The notes beneath the pieces are model-generated. The model was not told where the DNA came from. It was given only the letters and a program-made list of their open reading frames with translations, and searched no databases. From assembly GCF_963678635.1 (NCBI RefSeq), contig NC_087062.1:90869845-90933844 (forward strand): a stretch of DNA of 64,000 nucleotides. The letters are read 5' to 3'. A program made the translations under genes and the position numbers. Positions 10,471 through 24,351 of the stretch are shown piece after piece (the stretch's first letter is position 1; every line of letters starts with the position of its first letter). This stretch comes from Symsagittifera roscoffensis (lineage: Eukaryota; Xenacoelomorpha; Acoela; Convolutidae).

Positions 10471-11475
10471 TTTGTTCCAAAAATAACGGAACATTTGTGC
10501 TCGGGGTTGGTTTCTTTCTCAGACAAAATTCAACTTTTTAACTGACCATTTTTAAAAAAATTGTTTTTATATTTTTCAAAAGATAGTGTTGTCCTGAGCT
10601 TAATTTTGAAAAAATATTTTACTTATGATCTTTTTTTATTAAAGTTATGGGGGTTTTAGGTTGCCATTTTTGCCATTTTAGGACAATTAACACGCGATAT
10701 AAATCGCGCTAGTAACGAGTAAGTTGAGATTTAATCCGTCTTAGAAATTGTTCAAAATGAGTTGTAACAAGCATATTTGCCAGAATTGATTTATTACAAG
10801 GTTCAAAATTTATCCTTTCGAACTTAATATGGCGTGTGGCGGGATGACTTCTACAACAAATTTCAAAAAGTAGAACAAGAAACCATTTTATATCATTACT
10901 TTAGAGCCCAATCTTGCGCTGTGACCTGATGTCACTAGACTTTTTAGCCTAGTTTTTTATCTGGGAGGTAATTTTTTAGGAATTTTTCTGAAAAGGAATT
11001 ACTATTTGTTTTCACTGTTGTTAGCTTTCAATCAGTATTAGTGAAACTTGAGTCCCAAACAAAGAGTATAAGTTTTATTAACTTGAGAAGTACACAAGTG
11101 AGATTATAATATAAATAAGCGGAAAAAAATGAAACAAATTATTTTTTTCTAGTATTTGCTAGTAAATTTGTTAGTTGCAAAATTTTCAGCATTTTTCTTT
11201 CGATCGAGAATAGTATCAAGTTTTTTTGTCCCACTTTGCTTTCTTGTGATCTGTTCAGACTTCTTTCCAATTCTGTTAATATTTAGTCAAATTTGTCAAA
11301 AGTCACCACCATATTCTTATGTCAATTCCAGTAATACCCCAAAATGATAAATAGTGTAGTTCAAGTCCAGATTGGACTTAAAAATGCCTCAGACTAAGGT
11401 TAATATAAAGATAATTGAAATGTCCTTGGTGGCAAAATGAACCAAATCAATAAGTCCGCTGCTCGGCGGTAAAAT
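10471..11475. repeat. array block B, copy 1
   Basis: Diverged homologue of block A. The A-block palindrome is eroded here to ACGCGATATAAATCGCGC. B differs far more from A than B copies differ from each other, so the A/B duplication predates the tandem array. Confidence 0.75.
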
Positions 11476-12080
11476 TACATTTATTTTACTACTGCACCAT
11501 GGACCTTAAATAGCAGTCGGAACGTTCAGAGCTGCGCCCTTATACGAGCAGTCTTGTTTTTTTTGCATTGGTTTTATGTTTTTTGTTGCCGTTAAAGTGC
11601 CGCAAACAATTAAAAAGAGGAACTGTTCTGCCTTTTTTTTATTTTGTTCCTATAGCATCAGCAAGCATACAAACCAGGTTTTGCCTCGGTTCAGTTTCAA
11701 CGCCACTTCAACGCTTGATGACATGCATCTCATTTTAACCATGATCTGCGCTTCGCTGCAAATGGTGTTTCATCACGAAGTCTTTGAGCAACTATTTAAT
11801 TTAAACATTAATGAATGAAATGATTTCCACGTCCTGATCAGCAATTTTTTTTCTGGTACCACAGTAACTCCTTGCGAGCGTTTTCTTAACTAACTAAAAT
11901 TGCGTAACGAAAAACTAACGTACGCCATAGTTCCTTACATAATTCATTTCATGAAGCAATTGGAACAAAAAAAATTAGTACCAACTTCATCGTTTAGCAT
12001 TATAAAAGCTCTGTCAAAACAGAGGAACGCTTGTTTTTACATCTTGCCTACCTCTTTTAAATGTTATACTTTAAAAAATT

Positions 12081-12167
12081 TGGATCTACTTAACAATCTC
12101 CCCCCTGTCAAGAAAGGGGGAGATTCTGTAGTAGAAACAATAGGGGCCAGATTGTTAAGTAGATCCA
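12081..12167. repeat. 87-bp foldback with C/G-rich core, array copy 1
   Basis: TGGATCTACTTAACAATCT on the left is matched by the reverse complement AGATTGTTAAGTAGATCCA on the right, around an inner CCCCCC...GGGGG pair. It is small, non-coding and MITE-like. It is present in all four array copies. Confidence 0.75.
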
Positions 12168-15164
12168 AAAATTTAAATACAAGTAACTTTTTTTTCCTGA
12201 CAACTTTATTTAAGTACAAGTAACTTGTTTTACAATTTTTTTGACAATTTTATGTTTTTAATACATTATAGGGCAGTCGAAACACTCAAGAGCGTCGCTA
12301 CGAGCAGTTTTTTAAACCGTTTACGTCCAATGAAACAATAACAAAAACAGCATCATTGTCGCAGTTGTTCTCATAGAAACTGTATCATAATACACATAGA
12401 TTAATTGTTACAGAAAATGAATCATTCATTTTAGCGGATTACGACCTCTTCAGAAGCAATTGAAACTCTGGTCAATCATTTCTAAAACGCATTGACAGAG
12501 CGGATAAAATTAATGGACTCGGATAATTTATAGTCGCGGTGGGAGGTGCTTTTAGATTGACAAATCTGAAGCGAATTCAAAACTAATCGCGCGTTTCGGT
12601 CTTCAGCGGACTTAAGCGTTTATCTACCTGTGTCGATCATTGTATTGATAAAATGCAAAAACGGACCATCGCTATAGCCGACACAAAAAATGTTTGCAAA
12701 CAGCAATTAACAATGATTAATTTCGAATTTCGAAAAGTTATACATACGACATACGACGAGCTGAACTGCTTGAAACTGTTTTGAAGGAACGTTGCCATCG
12801 CGTATCCCTACAAAATGAAAAAAGGGCTTCGTCTGGGGTCGCACCTGGCCTGATACTTCGTTTACTCTAGATATCCGTTCACTCTGAATCCTCGTCTTTG
12901 CTGATCTCTTCTCTTTTGTCTATTGATTCTGACCAGGTATACTTGGCTGCTTGCTCTGCGACTCAAAAACAAATCATCCAAATTTATTTCTCCCTTTGCT
13001 TTAAATTTGAAAAATGCATTCGCTCCAAAATAAATGATTTCTTTTCTGAATCGCATTTCACGATACTCGTAGAAAACTCTCAAGTTTTAGTTTCGTATAC
13101 GCGAAACTTTGCATAAATTTTTTCTTCGTTTTTCCTCGGTTTTCCATACTGGGGTAGAGCGCATCCGGGCCAATCATCGGACCATTTGACTGCATTTAAC
13201 GTTTCTTGACTTTTCTGAGAGCTGCCGTATTGCCATTTGATTTGTCATTTTGTCTGGTGTCCCGTGTAAAAGAGTAGCCTCCAGTTGGTACTTGGGGCTT
13301 GCTATTTTCCTTGAAGACAACAGTTAGAAAAATGTCGAATATGCAAGTCTTCCATAGGAACAGCATTTCCTACGATGATTTTGGCATAAACGATGCCACG
13401 CCTAAAAAATCTGTTTTATCTTCTGAAATATTTCTAATTGCTGGTTGTGCCCTTAAAAGCAGCATAAATTTCTATTAATGAAAAAGTTTTAAAACAGAAG
13501 CATTCAATTTAAAGTTAAAAAAAGAACTGACTCATAACAGATTTGAGAAACATCATCTTTCGAAAATCAGGGAGCGTAAATCAGGAATAATTAGTGATTT
13601 TGATTCAGCAGGTGTTTGAGCACGGTAAGAGAGAAAAAAGACCTTATCTAAATCAAAACGACAGCCAATTTTGGTTCTGATTGAGTTCTTGTTTCTTTAG
13701 TTCCCCATAAATTGTAATTTTTTAGTTGCGAATAATCCGAATTAAAATTTCCATTTTGAATCAATCCGTTACTTGTCGTCTATCTTCATAGGCCCCTTCG
13801 GCACGTTGTAATTTAAACGTTAAAAACAAAAACAAATTTGTTTGATTCTATGCCCCTGTCACCCGCATCGAGCACCCATGGATCATAAAGAATTATATTG
13901 TCATTTCATAGTCAGTATCCAAAAAATACAGAAGCAATTGATTTTAATTCATGAAAAGTGAATTATAATCCTAATATTTTGTATATAAATATAATCCATT
14001 ATAATCAATTATAATTCATTAAAAATGGATTATAATCATAACGTTTTCCAATCAAAATAATCCATTATAAGAGAATACAATCGATTAGAATAGATTTTTG
14101 AGAATTTAATTTTCACAAAAAAAATTGTCTAATTTCCTGCTTAGTGAAGTTGCTATATATTACGTTTCATAAACTTTTACTTTTCACATAAAACTTTATA
14201 TTTTCAAACTTTCTCTGTTTTTTTTTTCTAATTTGCGTTAACTCCATCGCCTCCTTTAACAACCCCTCTCCCCAGTTTCCCTCGCCCCTTTTAAGGGGTT
14301 TCAGGGGATGGGTCCAAACTGGAGAGTGGAGGTAGAGAGCAGTTGTTTACACTGAGTAACGCACTCGCCCGTCCCCGTTCATGGACAAAAAAAAATCTTT
14401 TTTTTCGTGGAGGGGGTAAATGGTAACTTGGGAGGGAGGTTGGTGGTATGAGTGAACACCCCTCTTGCGCCAGTTTTCCCCCCGCTCCAATTTGCCCCCC
14501 TTCCCCCAGCTTACAACCCCCCCGCTACTGTTTACCTCCCCCCAGGTTATACCCTCCCCCTCCCCCAATTTACACAACGGTCATTCGCCCCCCTCGCGAT
14601 TACGGGAGCTGATGATTGACACCCACCACACCCCTCATTTTTCCTTGCCCCTTTAGTTGGGAGAAGATAGAAAAACATGACGGGTTGCTGTTGGGACATT
14701 GCATTTATTAAGAGACAAGGCATACATTTTTTTGTAAAAATTGGAAAATTTCTGCGAAAATAACCGAATTTGTTTCCAAAAACGAATTAGAATACAATCG
14801 ATAATAATGGAATATAATGAAGTTTTATTTCAAAGATAATCGATTATAATGGATAAGCTGGGCAAAAATAAACTATTTCAGGGGCAAAAATAATGGATTA
14901 TATTCGACTATAATGAATTATAATGATTTTTTCTTTCAAAAATAATCTATTATAATGGCAATATAATTGATTTTGTGGTCTGAATTGTATAATTGTAATG
15001 AATTAAAGTTGATTATTTTTGTCTCGGGAATCTATTACAATCGATTAGAATCCATGGGCGCTCAGCGCGGGCGGATTCTTATGATTTGAATAAAGAACAA
15101 AATTTTGTTTGCAAAGTTTCATATACCAGACCCATATGCTTACCGTACACAATTTTTCAACTCA

Positions 15165-16145
15165 ACTCATTTTGTTCTGAAAGTAACGGAAGATTTGTGC
15201 TCAGAGTTGGGGTTTTTTCTTCAGAAAAATCTCAACTTTTTAACTGGCCATTTCCACAAAATTGTTTTTATAACATTCAAAAGGTGGTTGTGCCCCGAGC
15301 TTAAATTTGAAAAAAAATTTCATCTCTGATCGATTTTCGTAAAGTTATGAGGGTTTTAGGTTGCCTTTTTTGCCAATTTGGTACAATTAACGCGCGATAT
15401 ATATCGCGCTAGTAACATGTAAGCGGAAATTTAATCCGTCTCAAAAATTGTTCCAAATGAGTTGAAACCTACATATTTCCATAATTGGTATGTTACAAGG
15501 AGGAAAATCTATCCTTTTGTACTTTATATGGCGTGTGATGGGATAATTTTTACAAAAAAAAATCAAATTTAGAAAAGAAAACATTTTTTTCATTACTTTG
15601 GAGGTCATTTTGGCAGTGTGCCATGATTTCACTAGACTTCGTAGCCTAGTTTTTTATCTTAGAGGTATTATAATTTAAGGATTTTTTTCTGATAAGGAAT
15701 TACTATTTAGTTTTACTGCTGTGAACTTCCAATTAGAGTTTTTAAAAACTGATTCCTAAAAAAAGTCTAATTTCTTTAAACTTAAGAAGTACACAATTGA
15801 GATCATAAAATAGTTAAAAGGAATAAAAACAATTTCTCGTCTTTGCTAGTAAATTTTGTTAGTTGCGAGTTTTTCAGCAATTCTTGTTCAATCGAGAATA
15901 GTATCAAGTTTTTTGTCCCTCGTTTTTTTCTTGTGATCTGTTCAGTCTTTTTTCCTAATTCTGTTGTTATTGAGTCCACCTTGTCAACATTTGGCGCCAT
16001 AATCTTATGTCAATTCCAGTATTACCCCCAAAATAGTACTAATGGGTGTAGTTCAAATCCAGATTGGACTCATAAATGCCTCTTTCTCAGATAATAATTT
16101 AAATATAATGTCCTTGGTGGCAAAATTGAGCAGCTCGGTGGTAGT
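15165..16145. repeat. array block A, copy 2
   Basis: Nearly identical to block A of copy 1, including the 18-bp palindrome (15392-15409) and the open minus-strand 65-codon frame (16000-15803). Confidence 0.75.
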
Positions 16146-17024
16146 ATTCGGCCCTATTTTAGCATCAAAAAGCCTAAATTTAATTAATGAATATGGTGCT
16201 AATTTTAAGTTTTTGAAAAAAAAACCAAATTGTAGAGAAATAATTAATTCAATACAATCAAATATTGTATCTTTATATCATGAGTAAGAACGTTTTATTT
16301 TGAATGCCACCGGGCAAACAAGACAAAAATATTTTTATGCCAATCTTTTTTTATTTCCATTAGTTGTGATATTACTGCATTGTACGTGTGACCATTGTAG
16401 TAAACCTTATCCGTGTTTGATTTCTAGGTGGGTTCTACTAATTTCTACTAATTTCCACTAATTTCGAAATTTCTTCTCGAGGAAATTAGTGAGAACGTCT
16501 ATTTGTGCTTGCCACAATTTTCTTGTAGAAAAGATAAAACGAGATCCCGTTGATGGTGTAATGCGTCAACCCATTCCTTTATCGCTTTTGCGATTTCCCT
16601 TGACCTTTTTGATTTCAGAAACTTCTTTATAGTACAATTGCAGGCATCGTTTCCACCACATGTAGTTACAAAATAAGAGAAATTCTGCAAACTTTGTTAA
16701 CCCTGTCTTTCCAACAGGTAACCCTTAATCCAGATAATCCAATGAAAATGATTTCCGTTTCATGGTAACCATTCGAGTAAATGTTTTCCAGACATTTAAC
16801 GTGCCTATCGCCAATAATCGCAACACATATTTCCATTTTGTCCAAATTGGATCCAAGTGTTAACTTCAAAAAATCTTACAATGGTCGTTTATAGATTCCC
16901 CTTTTTTTAGTTTCTCTAGATCGTGCTCTTTTATCTTCACTATAGTGTAATCTTACAATCCTTTCTAAATGAGATTTGTCTGTGAATACTTGTAGCTCTA
17001 TTGCCATACTTATTACTCTAATAC

Positions 17025-17685
17025 TTGTGGGTCTACAATCCATACAAGGAAAACTTCTTGGAATTGTGTTTTTTGATCTTTGAACTATTTGTTTCTTGCC
17101 AAATGCATCGATATGTATGCCTTCTGAAATCTGCTCGAGATTTGATCAGCTTTGATTTGAGCTGCCTTGAATTTCTTCCGATGACCTTTACACTCATTCG
17201 TGTATGTTCGAAACATCTCTTCCAATCATGAAGTGGTTTGTGGTAATCGCATTTGGTGGATTTAACTTCTATTCAATATATCGTTATGACATTGATTCTT
17301 CAACTTTCGGCGACCGAAATTTTATTTGTTCTTGTAGGTGATTGTTTGTTTTGACAAAAACTGTCCCATAGTGGCTTTCGATGAGATCCGGCTTATCTCT
17401 TAGAGCGATGAATCGAAACAAGCAGTTTAACAATGATTCAGTTGATAAATCATGAGCAGCTTCAAGATGCACGGCTCTCATTGTGAGACAAATCATCAGA
17501 CATGTCCAGCTTTTTTTGACTATCTCTTTACTTTTAAGTTGAAACGTCCAGAGTAATCTACACCAGTTTTTTAAATGGTCTTGTGAAATCCATCCAACTC
17601 AGGTAAGTCTGCCATCAGTGAAGATGCATTTCTCTGCGATGATTTTCTACAAGGTACACAATTAGCCTTGATTTGTCAATTCTTT
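17025..17685 (-). pseudogene. BEL/Pao integrase remnant, array copy 2
   Basis: Same decayed region as in copy 1; the 70-codon frame is 17284-17496. The catalytic Asp position reads SHYGT (Asp to His), which would inactivate an integrase. Confidence 0.75.
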
Positions 17686-18690
17686 TGTTCCGAAAATAAC
17701 GGAACATTTGTGCTCGGGGTTGGTTTCTTTCTCAGACAAAATTCAATTTTTTAACTGATCACTCTAAACAAAATTGTTTTTATATTTTTCAAAAGATAGT
17801 GTTGTCCTGAGCTTAATTTTGAAAAAATATTTTACTTGTGATCTTTTTTTATTAAAGTTATGGGGGTTTTAAGTTGCCATTTCTGCCATTTTGGGACAAT
17901 TAACACGCGATATAAATTGCGCTAATAACGAGTAATTTGAGGTTTAATCCGTCTTAGAAATTGTTCAAAATGAGTTGAAACAAGCATATTTGCCATAATT
18001 GATTTAAAACAAGGTTCAAAATTTATCTTTTCGTACTTTATATGGCGTGTGGAGGGATAACTTCTACAAAAATATCAAAAATTAGAACAAGAAACAATTT
18101 TATATCATTACTTTAGAGCCCAATCTTGCGGTGTGACCTGATTTCACTAGACTTTTTAGCCTAGTTTTTTATCTGAGAGGTAATTTTTTAGGAATTTTTC
18201 TGAAAAGGAATTACTATTTGTTTTCACTGTTGTTAGCTTTCAATCAGAATAGTAAAATTTGAGTCCCAAACAAAGAGTATAAGTTTTATTAATTTGAGAA
18301 GTACACAAGTGAGATTATAATATAAATCAGCGGAAAAAATGAAACAAATTATTTTTTTCTAGTATTTGCTAGTAAATTTGTTAGTTGCAAAATTTTCAGC
18401 ATTTTTCTTTCGATCGAGAATAGTATCAAGTTTTTTTGTCCCTCTTTTCTTTCTTGTGATCTGTTCAGACTTCTTTCCAATTCTGTTGTTATTTAGTCAA
18501 ACTTGTCAAAAGTCACCACCATATTCTTATGTCAATTCCAGTAATACCCCAAAATGATAAAGAGTGTAGTTCAAATCAAGATTGGACTTTAAAATGCCTC
18601 AGGCTAAGATTAATATAAAGATAATTGAAATGTCCTTGGTGGCAAAATGAACCAAATCAATAAATCCGCTGCTCGGCGGTAAAATTACAT
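17686..18690. repeat. array block B, copy 2
   Basis: Close copy of the first block B, bounded on the left by the integrase remnant and on the right by the GCTCGGCGGTAAAATTAC stretch. Confidence 0.7.
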
Positions 18691-19294
18691 TTTTTTTTAC
18701 TACTGCACCATGGACCTTAAATAGCAGTCGGAACGTTCAGAGCTGCGCCCTGATACGAGCAGTCTTGTTTTTTTTGCATTGGTTTTATGTTTTTTGTTGC
18801 CGTTAAAGTGCCGCAAACAATTAAAAAGAGGAACTGTTCTGCCTTTTACTATTTTGTTCCTATAGCATCAGCAAGCATACAAACCAGGTTTCGCCTCGGT
18901 TCTGTTTCAACGCCACATCAACGCTTGATGACATGTATCTCAATTTAACCATGATCTGCGCTTCGCGGCAAACGGCGTTTCATCACGAAATCTTTGAGCA
19001 ACTCTTTGATTTAAACATTAATGAATGAAATATATGTTTTTCCACGTCCTGATCAGCAATTTTTTTCTGGTACCACAGTAACTCCTTACGAGCGTTTTCT
19101 TAACTAACTAAAATTGCGTAACGAAAAACTAACGTACGCCATAGTTCCTTCCATAACTCATTTCATGAAGCAATTGGAACAAAAAAAATTAGTACCAACT
19201 TCATCGTTTAGCATTATAAAAGCTCTGTCAAAACAGAGGAACACTTGTTTTTACATCTTGCCTACCTCTTTTAAATGTTATACTTTAAAAAATT

Positions 19295-19380
19295 TGGATC
19301 TACTTAACAATCTCCCCCCTGTCAAGAAAGGGGAGATTCTTTAGTAGATACAATAGGGGCGAGATTGTTAAGTAGATCCA
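19295..19380. repeat. foldback, array copy 2
   Basis: Same inverted repeat as at 12081-12167, with a slightly shorter G-run. Confidence 0.75.
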
Positions 19381-20146
19381 GAAGTTTAAATACAAGTAAC
19401 TTTTTTTCCTGACAACTTTATTTAAGTACAAGAAACTTGTTTTACAATTTTTTTTTCGACGATTTTACGTCCACTGAAACAATAACAAAAACAGCATAAT
19501 TGTCGCAGTTGTTCTCATAGAAACTGTATCATAATACACATAGATTAATTGTTACAGAAAATGAATCATTTATTTTAGCGGATTAAGACCTCTTCAGAAG
19601 CAATTGAAACTCTGGTCAATCAATTCGAAAACGCATTGACAGAGCGGATAAAATTAATGGACTCGGATAACTTATAGTCGCGGTGGGAGGTGCTTTTAGA
19701 TTGACAAATCTGAAGCGAATTCAAAACTAATCGCGCGTTTCGGTCTTCAGCGGACTTAAGCGTTTATCTACCTGTGCCGATCATTGTATTGATAAAATGC
19801 AAAAATGGACCATCGCTGTAGCCGACACAAAAGATGTTTGCAAACAGCAATTAACATTGATTAATTTCGAATTTCGAAAAGTTACACATACGACATACGA
19901 CAAGCTGAACTGCTTGAAACTGTTTTGAAGGAACGTTGCCATCGCGTATCCCTACAAAATGAAAAAAGGGCTTCGTCTGGGGTCGCACCTGACCTGATAC
20001 TTCGTTCACTCTAGATATCCGTTCACTCTGGTTCCTCGTCTTCGCTGATCTCTTCTCTTTTGTCTGCTGATTCTGACCAAGCATACTTGGCTGCTTGCCC
20101 TGCGACTCAAAAACAAATCATCCAAATTTATTTCTCCCTTTGCTTT

Positions 20147-20346
20147 NNNNNNNNNNNNNNNNNNNNNNNNNNNNNNNNNNNNNNNNNNNNNNNNNNNNNN
20201 NNNNNNNNNNNNNNNNNNNNNNNNNNNNNNNNNNNNNNNNNNNNNNNNNNNNNNNNNNNNNNNNNNNNNNNNNNNNNNNNNNNNNNNNNNNNNNNNNNNN
20301 NNNNNNNNNNNNNNNNNNNNNNNNNNNNNNNNNNNNNNNNNNNNNN
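20147..20346. other. assembly gap (200 N)
   Basis: A run of exactly 200 N, inside copy 3 of the array. Open frames crossing it are artefacts. Gaps inside tandem arrays often hide collapsed or missing copies. Confidence 0.98.
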
Positions 20347-22439
20347 AAAAAAAATTATGTTTTCTTATTATGTTTTCTTTTCACCGCTGGTTATTTTGTA
20401 CCTTATGCTTCCACTTTTTCACATAAGAGAATTGTTTTGAAAACTAACGTGGATGACTTTCTAATTTGCCTCCTAGAATGAGTTGCTTATTCTCTACTTA
20501 CCCTTTACCTTTGCTCTGTAGATATAATAAACTTAGAATATCAAAAAGCAACCTCAGATAACAAAAAAAAAAATAGCACAGTTTTGACAAAATAATATTT
20601 CGGTATGTTTGACATGGATTTAGACGGAAAACAGGTTAGATGGATTAACAGAATTTGGACGTTGAAGCTTCTTGCAGAAATTACCATTTTAGACAAAAAC
20701 CGAAGGGTTAACAAATTATATTGCTTAAAACAAAACTTCGAAAAAATTACTAGAAGAGTATATAATCCCATTGCATATCAAAACATTTATAATAAAGGAT
20801 TTATAAAAAAATAATCGGAATATAACAAAACTTTTTCGAAATGCAAAATTTCTACAATTGCCACATATGAAACACTGGTTTGCATTTAATGAAGCTCGAA
20901 AGAAAGATTATGGAAGTCAATAAACAACTTTCAGATACGATAACAATACAATTACGTCTAATATTCAATAATTGTAATTGTAAACTCAATTTTTTCTGCT
21001 CACGTCTAAGTTACTTGTCGTCTATCTTCATAGGCCCCCTTCGGCACGTTGTAATTTAAACGTTAAAAATAAAACAAATTTGTTTGTTTCTATGCCCCTG
21101 TCAGCCGCACCGAGCACCCATTGATCATAAAGAATTATATTGTCAGTTCATTGTCAGTATCCAAAAAATACAGAAGCAATTGATTTTAATTCATGAAAAA
21201 TGGATTATAATCCTAATATTTTGTATATAAATATAATCCATTATAATCAATTGTAATTCAATAAAAATGGATTATAATCATAACGTTTTCCAATCAAAAT
21301 AATCCATTATAAGAGAATACAATCGATTATAATGGATTTTTGAGAATTTATTTTTCAAATTTTAAACTAAAAAATTTTCTAATTTCCTGCTTAGTGAAGT
21401 TGCTACATATTACGTTTCATAAACTTTTACTTTTCACATAAAACTTTATATTTTCAAACTTTCTCAGTTTTTTTTCTAATTTGCGTTAACTCCATCACCT
21501 CCTTTAACAACCCCTCTCCCCAGTTTCCCTCGCCCCTTTTAAGGGGTTTCAGGGGATGGGTCCAAACTGGAGAGTGGAGGTAGAGAGCAGTTGTTTACAC
21601 TGAGTAACCCCCTCGCCCGTCCCCGTTCATGGACAAAAAAAATCTTTTTTTTTGCGGAGGGGGTAAATGGTAACTTGGGAGGGAGGTTGGTGATATGAAT
21701 GATGAGTGAACACCCCCCTCGCGCCAGTTTTTCCCCCGCTCCAATTTGCCCCCCCCCCCCCCAGTTTACAACCCCCCCCCCTACTGTTTACCTCCCCCAG
21801 CTTACACCCTCCCCCTCCCCCAATTTACACAACGGTCATTCGCCCCCCCCCCCCCCCCCCTCGCGATTCGCGATTACGGGAGCTGATGATTGACACCCAA
21901 CCCTACCCCTCATTTCCCTTGCCCCTTTAGTTGGGAGAAGATAGAAAAACTTGACGGGGTGCCGTTGGGACATGGCATTTATTAAGAGACAAGGCATAAA
22001 TTTTTTGCAAAAACTGCAAATTTTCTGCGAAAATAACCGAATTTGCTTCCAAAAACGAATTAGAATACAATCGATAATAATGGAATATAATGAAGTTTTA
22101 TTTCAAAGATAATCGATTATAATGGATTAGCTTGGCAAAACTAAACTATTTCAGAGGCAAAAATAATGGATTATATTCGACTAAAATGAATTATAATGAT
22201 TTTTTTCTTTCAAAAATAATCAATTATAATGGCTATATAATTGATTTCGTGGTCTGAATTGTATATCTGTAATGAATTATAATTGATTTTTTTTGTCTCG
22301 GGAATCTATTACAATCGATTAGAATCCATGGGCGCTCAGCGCGGGCGGGTTCTTATGATTTGAATAAAGAACAAAAATTTGTTTCCGAAGTTTCATATAC
22401 CAGACCCATATGCTTACCGTACACAATTTTTCAACTCAA

Positions 22440-23166
22440 CTCTTTTTGTTCTGAAAGTAACGGAAGTTTTGTGCTCGGAGTTGGAGTTTTTTCTTCAGAC
22501 AAATCTCGACTTTTTAACTGGCCATTTCGACAAAATTGTTTTTATAACATTCAAAAGGTGGTTTGCCCCGAGCTTAAATTTGAAAAAAAAATTCATCTCT
22601 GATCAATTTTCGTAAAGTTATGAGGATTTTAGGTTGCCTTTTTTGCCAATTTGGTACAATTAACGCGCGATATATATCGCGCTAGTAACATGTAAGCGGA
22701 AATTTAATCCGTCTCAAAAATTGTTCCAATTGAGTTGAAACCTACATAATTGATATGTTACAAGGAGGAAAATCTATACTTTTGTACTTTATATGGCGTG
22801 TGATGGGATAATGTTTACAAAAAAAATCAAATTTAGAAAAGAAAACATTTTTTTCATTACTTTGGAGGTCATTTTGGCAGTGTGCCATGATTTCACTAGA
22901 CTTCATAGCCTAGTTTTTTATCTTAGAGGTAATATAATTTAAGGATTTTTTTCTGATAAGGAATTACTATTTAGTTTTACTGCTGTGAACTTCCAATCAG
23001 AGTTTTTAAAAACTGATTCCTAAAAAAAGTCTAACTTTTTTAAACTTAAGAAGTACACAATTGAGATCATAAAATAGTTAAAAGGAATAAAAACAATTTC
23101 TCGTCTTTGCTAGTAAATTTTGTTAGTTGCAAGTTTTTCAGCATTTCTTGTTCAATCGAGAATAGT
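22440..23166. repeat. array block A, copy 3 (truncated)
   Basis: Matches blocks A of copies 1 and 2 up to AATCGAGAATAGTG, then jumps to the segment upstream of the integrase remnant. The palindrome is intact (22665-22682). Confidence 0.7.
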
Positions 23167-23698
23167 GACAACATCTATTTCTGCTTGCCACAATTTTCCT
23201 GTAGAAGAGTTAAAACGAGAACCCGTTGATGGGGTATTGCGTCATTCCATTCCTTCGTCGATTTGTGATTTCCCTTGACCTTTTTGATTTCAAAAACTTC
23301 TTTCTAGGACAATTGCAGGCATCGTTTCCACCACATGTATTTACAAAAAAGAGAAATTCTTCAAACTTTGTTAACCCTGTCTTTCCAACAGGTAACCCTT
23401 AATCCAGATAATCCAATGAAAATGATTTCCGTTTCATGGTAACCATTCGAGTAAATGTTTTCCAGACATTTAACGTGCCAATCGCCAATAATCGCAACAC
23501 ATATTTCCATTTTGTCCAAATTGGAATCAAGTGTTAACTTCAAAAAGTCTTACAATGGTCGTTTATAGATTCCCCTATTTTTAGTTTCTCTAGATCGTGC
23601 TCTTTTATCTTCACTATAGTGTAATCTTACAATCCTTTCTAAATGAGATTTGTCTGTGAATACTTGTGGCTCTATTGCCATACTTATTACTCTAATAC

Positions 23699-24350
23699 TT
23701 GTGGGTCTACAATCCATACAAGGTAAACTTCTTTGAATTGTGTTTTTTGATCTTTGAACTATTTGTTTCTTGCCAAATGCATCGGTATGTATGCCTTCTA
23801 CAATCTGCTCCAGATTTGATCAGCTTTGATTTGAGCTGCCTTGAAATTTTTCCGATGACCTTTACACTCATTCGTGTATATTCGAAACATCTGTTCCAAT
23901 CATGAAGTGATTTGTGGTAATCGCATTTGGTGGATTTAACTTCTATTCAATATATTGTTATGACATTGATTCTTCAACTTTCGGCGACCGAAATTTTATT
24001 TGTTCTTGTAGGTGATTGTTCGTTTTGACAAAAACTGTCCCATAGTAGCTTTCGATGAGATCCGGCTTATCTCTTAGAGCGATGAATCGAAACAAGCAGT
24101 TTAACAATGATTCAGCTGATAAATCATGAGCAGCTTCAAGATGCACGGCTCTCATTGTGAGACAAATCATCAGACATGTCCATCTTTTTTTGACTATCTC
24201 TTTACTTGTAAATTGAAACGTCCAGAGTAATCTACACCAGTTTTTTAAATGGTCTTGTGAAATCCATCCAACTCAGGTAAGTCTGCCATCAGTGAAGATG
24301 CATTTCTCTGCGATAATTTTCTTCAAGGTACATAATTAGCCTTGATTTGT
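23699..24350 (-). pseudogene. BEL/Pao integrase remnant, array copy 3
   Basis: Same region; the 70-codon frame is 23958-24170. The catalytic Asp position reads SYYGT (Asp to Tyr). Confidence 0.75.
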
Positions 24351-24351
24351 C

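Larger units (their letters stand above)
4293..12760. repeat. tandem array, copy 1 (8,468 bp)
   Basis: This is the first of four head-to-tail copies anchored on the CTGAACTGCT...GTTTTGAAGGAACG landmark (4293, 12761, 19905, 26661). It is the longest copy because it has extra DNA that copy 2 lacks between about 5460 and 6955: an AT-palindrome, a MITE fragment and a short-ORF region (6527-6757). It also carries a 110-bp SINE-like insertion. Relative to copy 2 it lacks about 390 bp equivalent to 16420-16815. Order inside: landmark zone, AATGGATTATAAT zone (about 7125-8250), block A, integrase remnant, block B, foldback. The left edge of the array is sharp at about 4288-4293. Confidence 0.85.
12761..19904. 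repeat. tandem array, copy 2 (7,144 bp)
   Basis: The second copy. Compared with copy 1 it lacks the stretch equivalent to about 5460-6955. It has an extra ~390-bp segment (about 16420-16815) between block A and the integrase remnant, with three tandem ACTAATTTC-like units and an unidentified minus-strand 63-codon frame (16499-16690). This segment is also present in copy 3, so copy 1 probably lost it. Confidence 0.85.

Noticed and set aside
11900-12223. Frame with KLTYAIVP repeated at 19114 and 30331
   Set aside because: It runs into the foldback, is frameshifted in copy 3, and has no recognised domain; treated as part of the repeat unit.
20060-20481. Two overlapping long open frames through X residues
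   Set aside because: They are open only because they cross the 200-N gap.
21699-21930. Proline-rich open frames (also at 14465 and 28244)
   Set aside because: Produced by C-runs in the tandem unit; not conserved in length or frame between copies.
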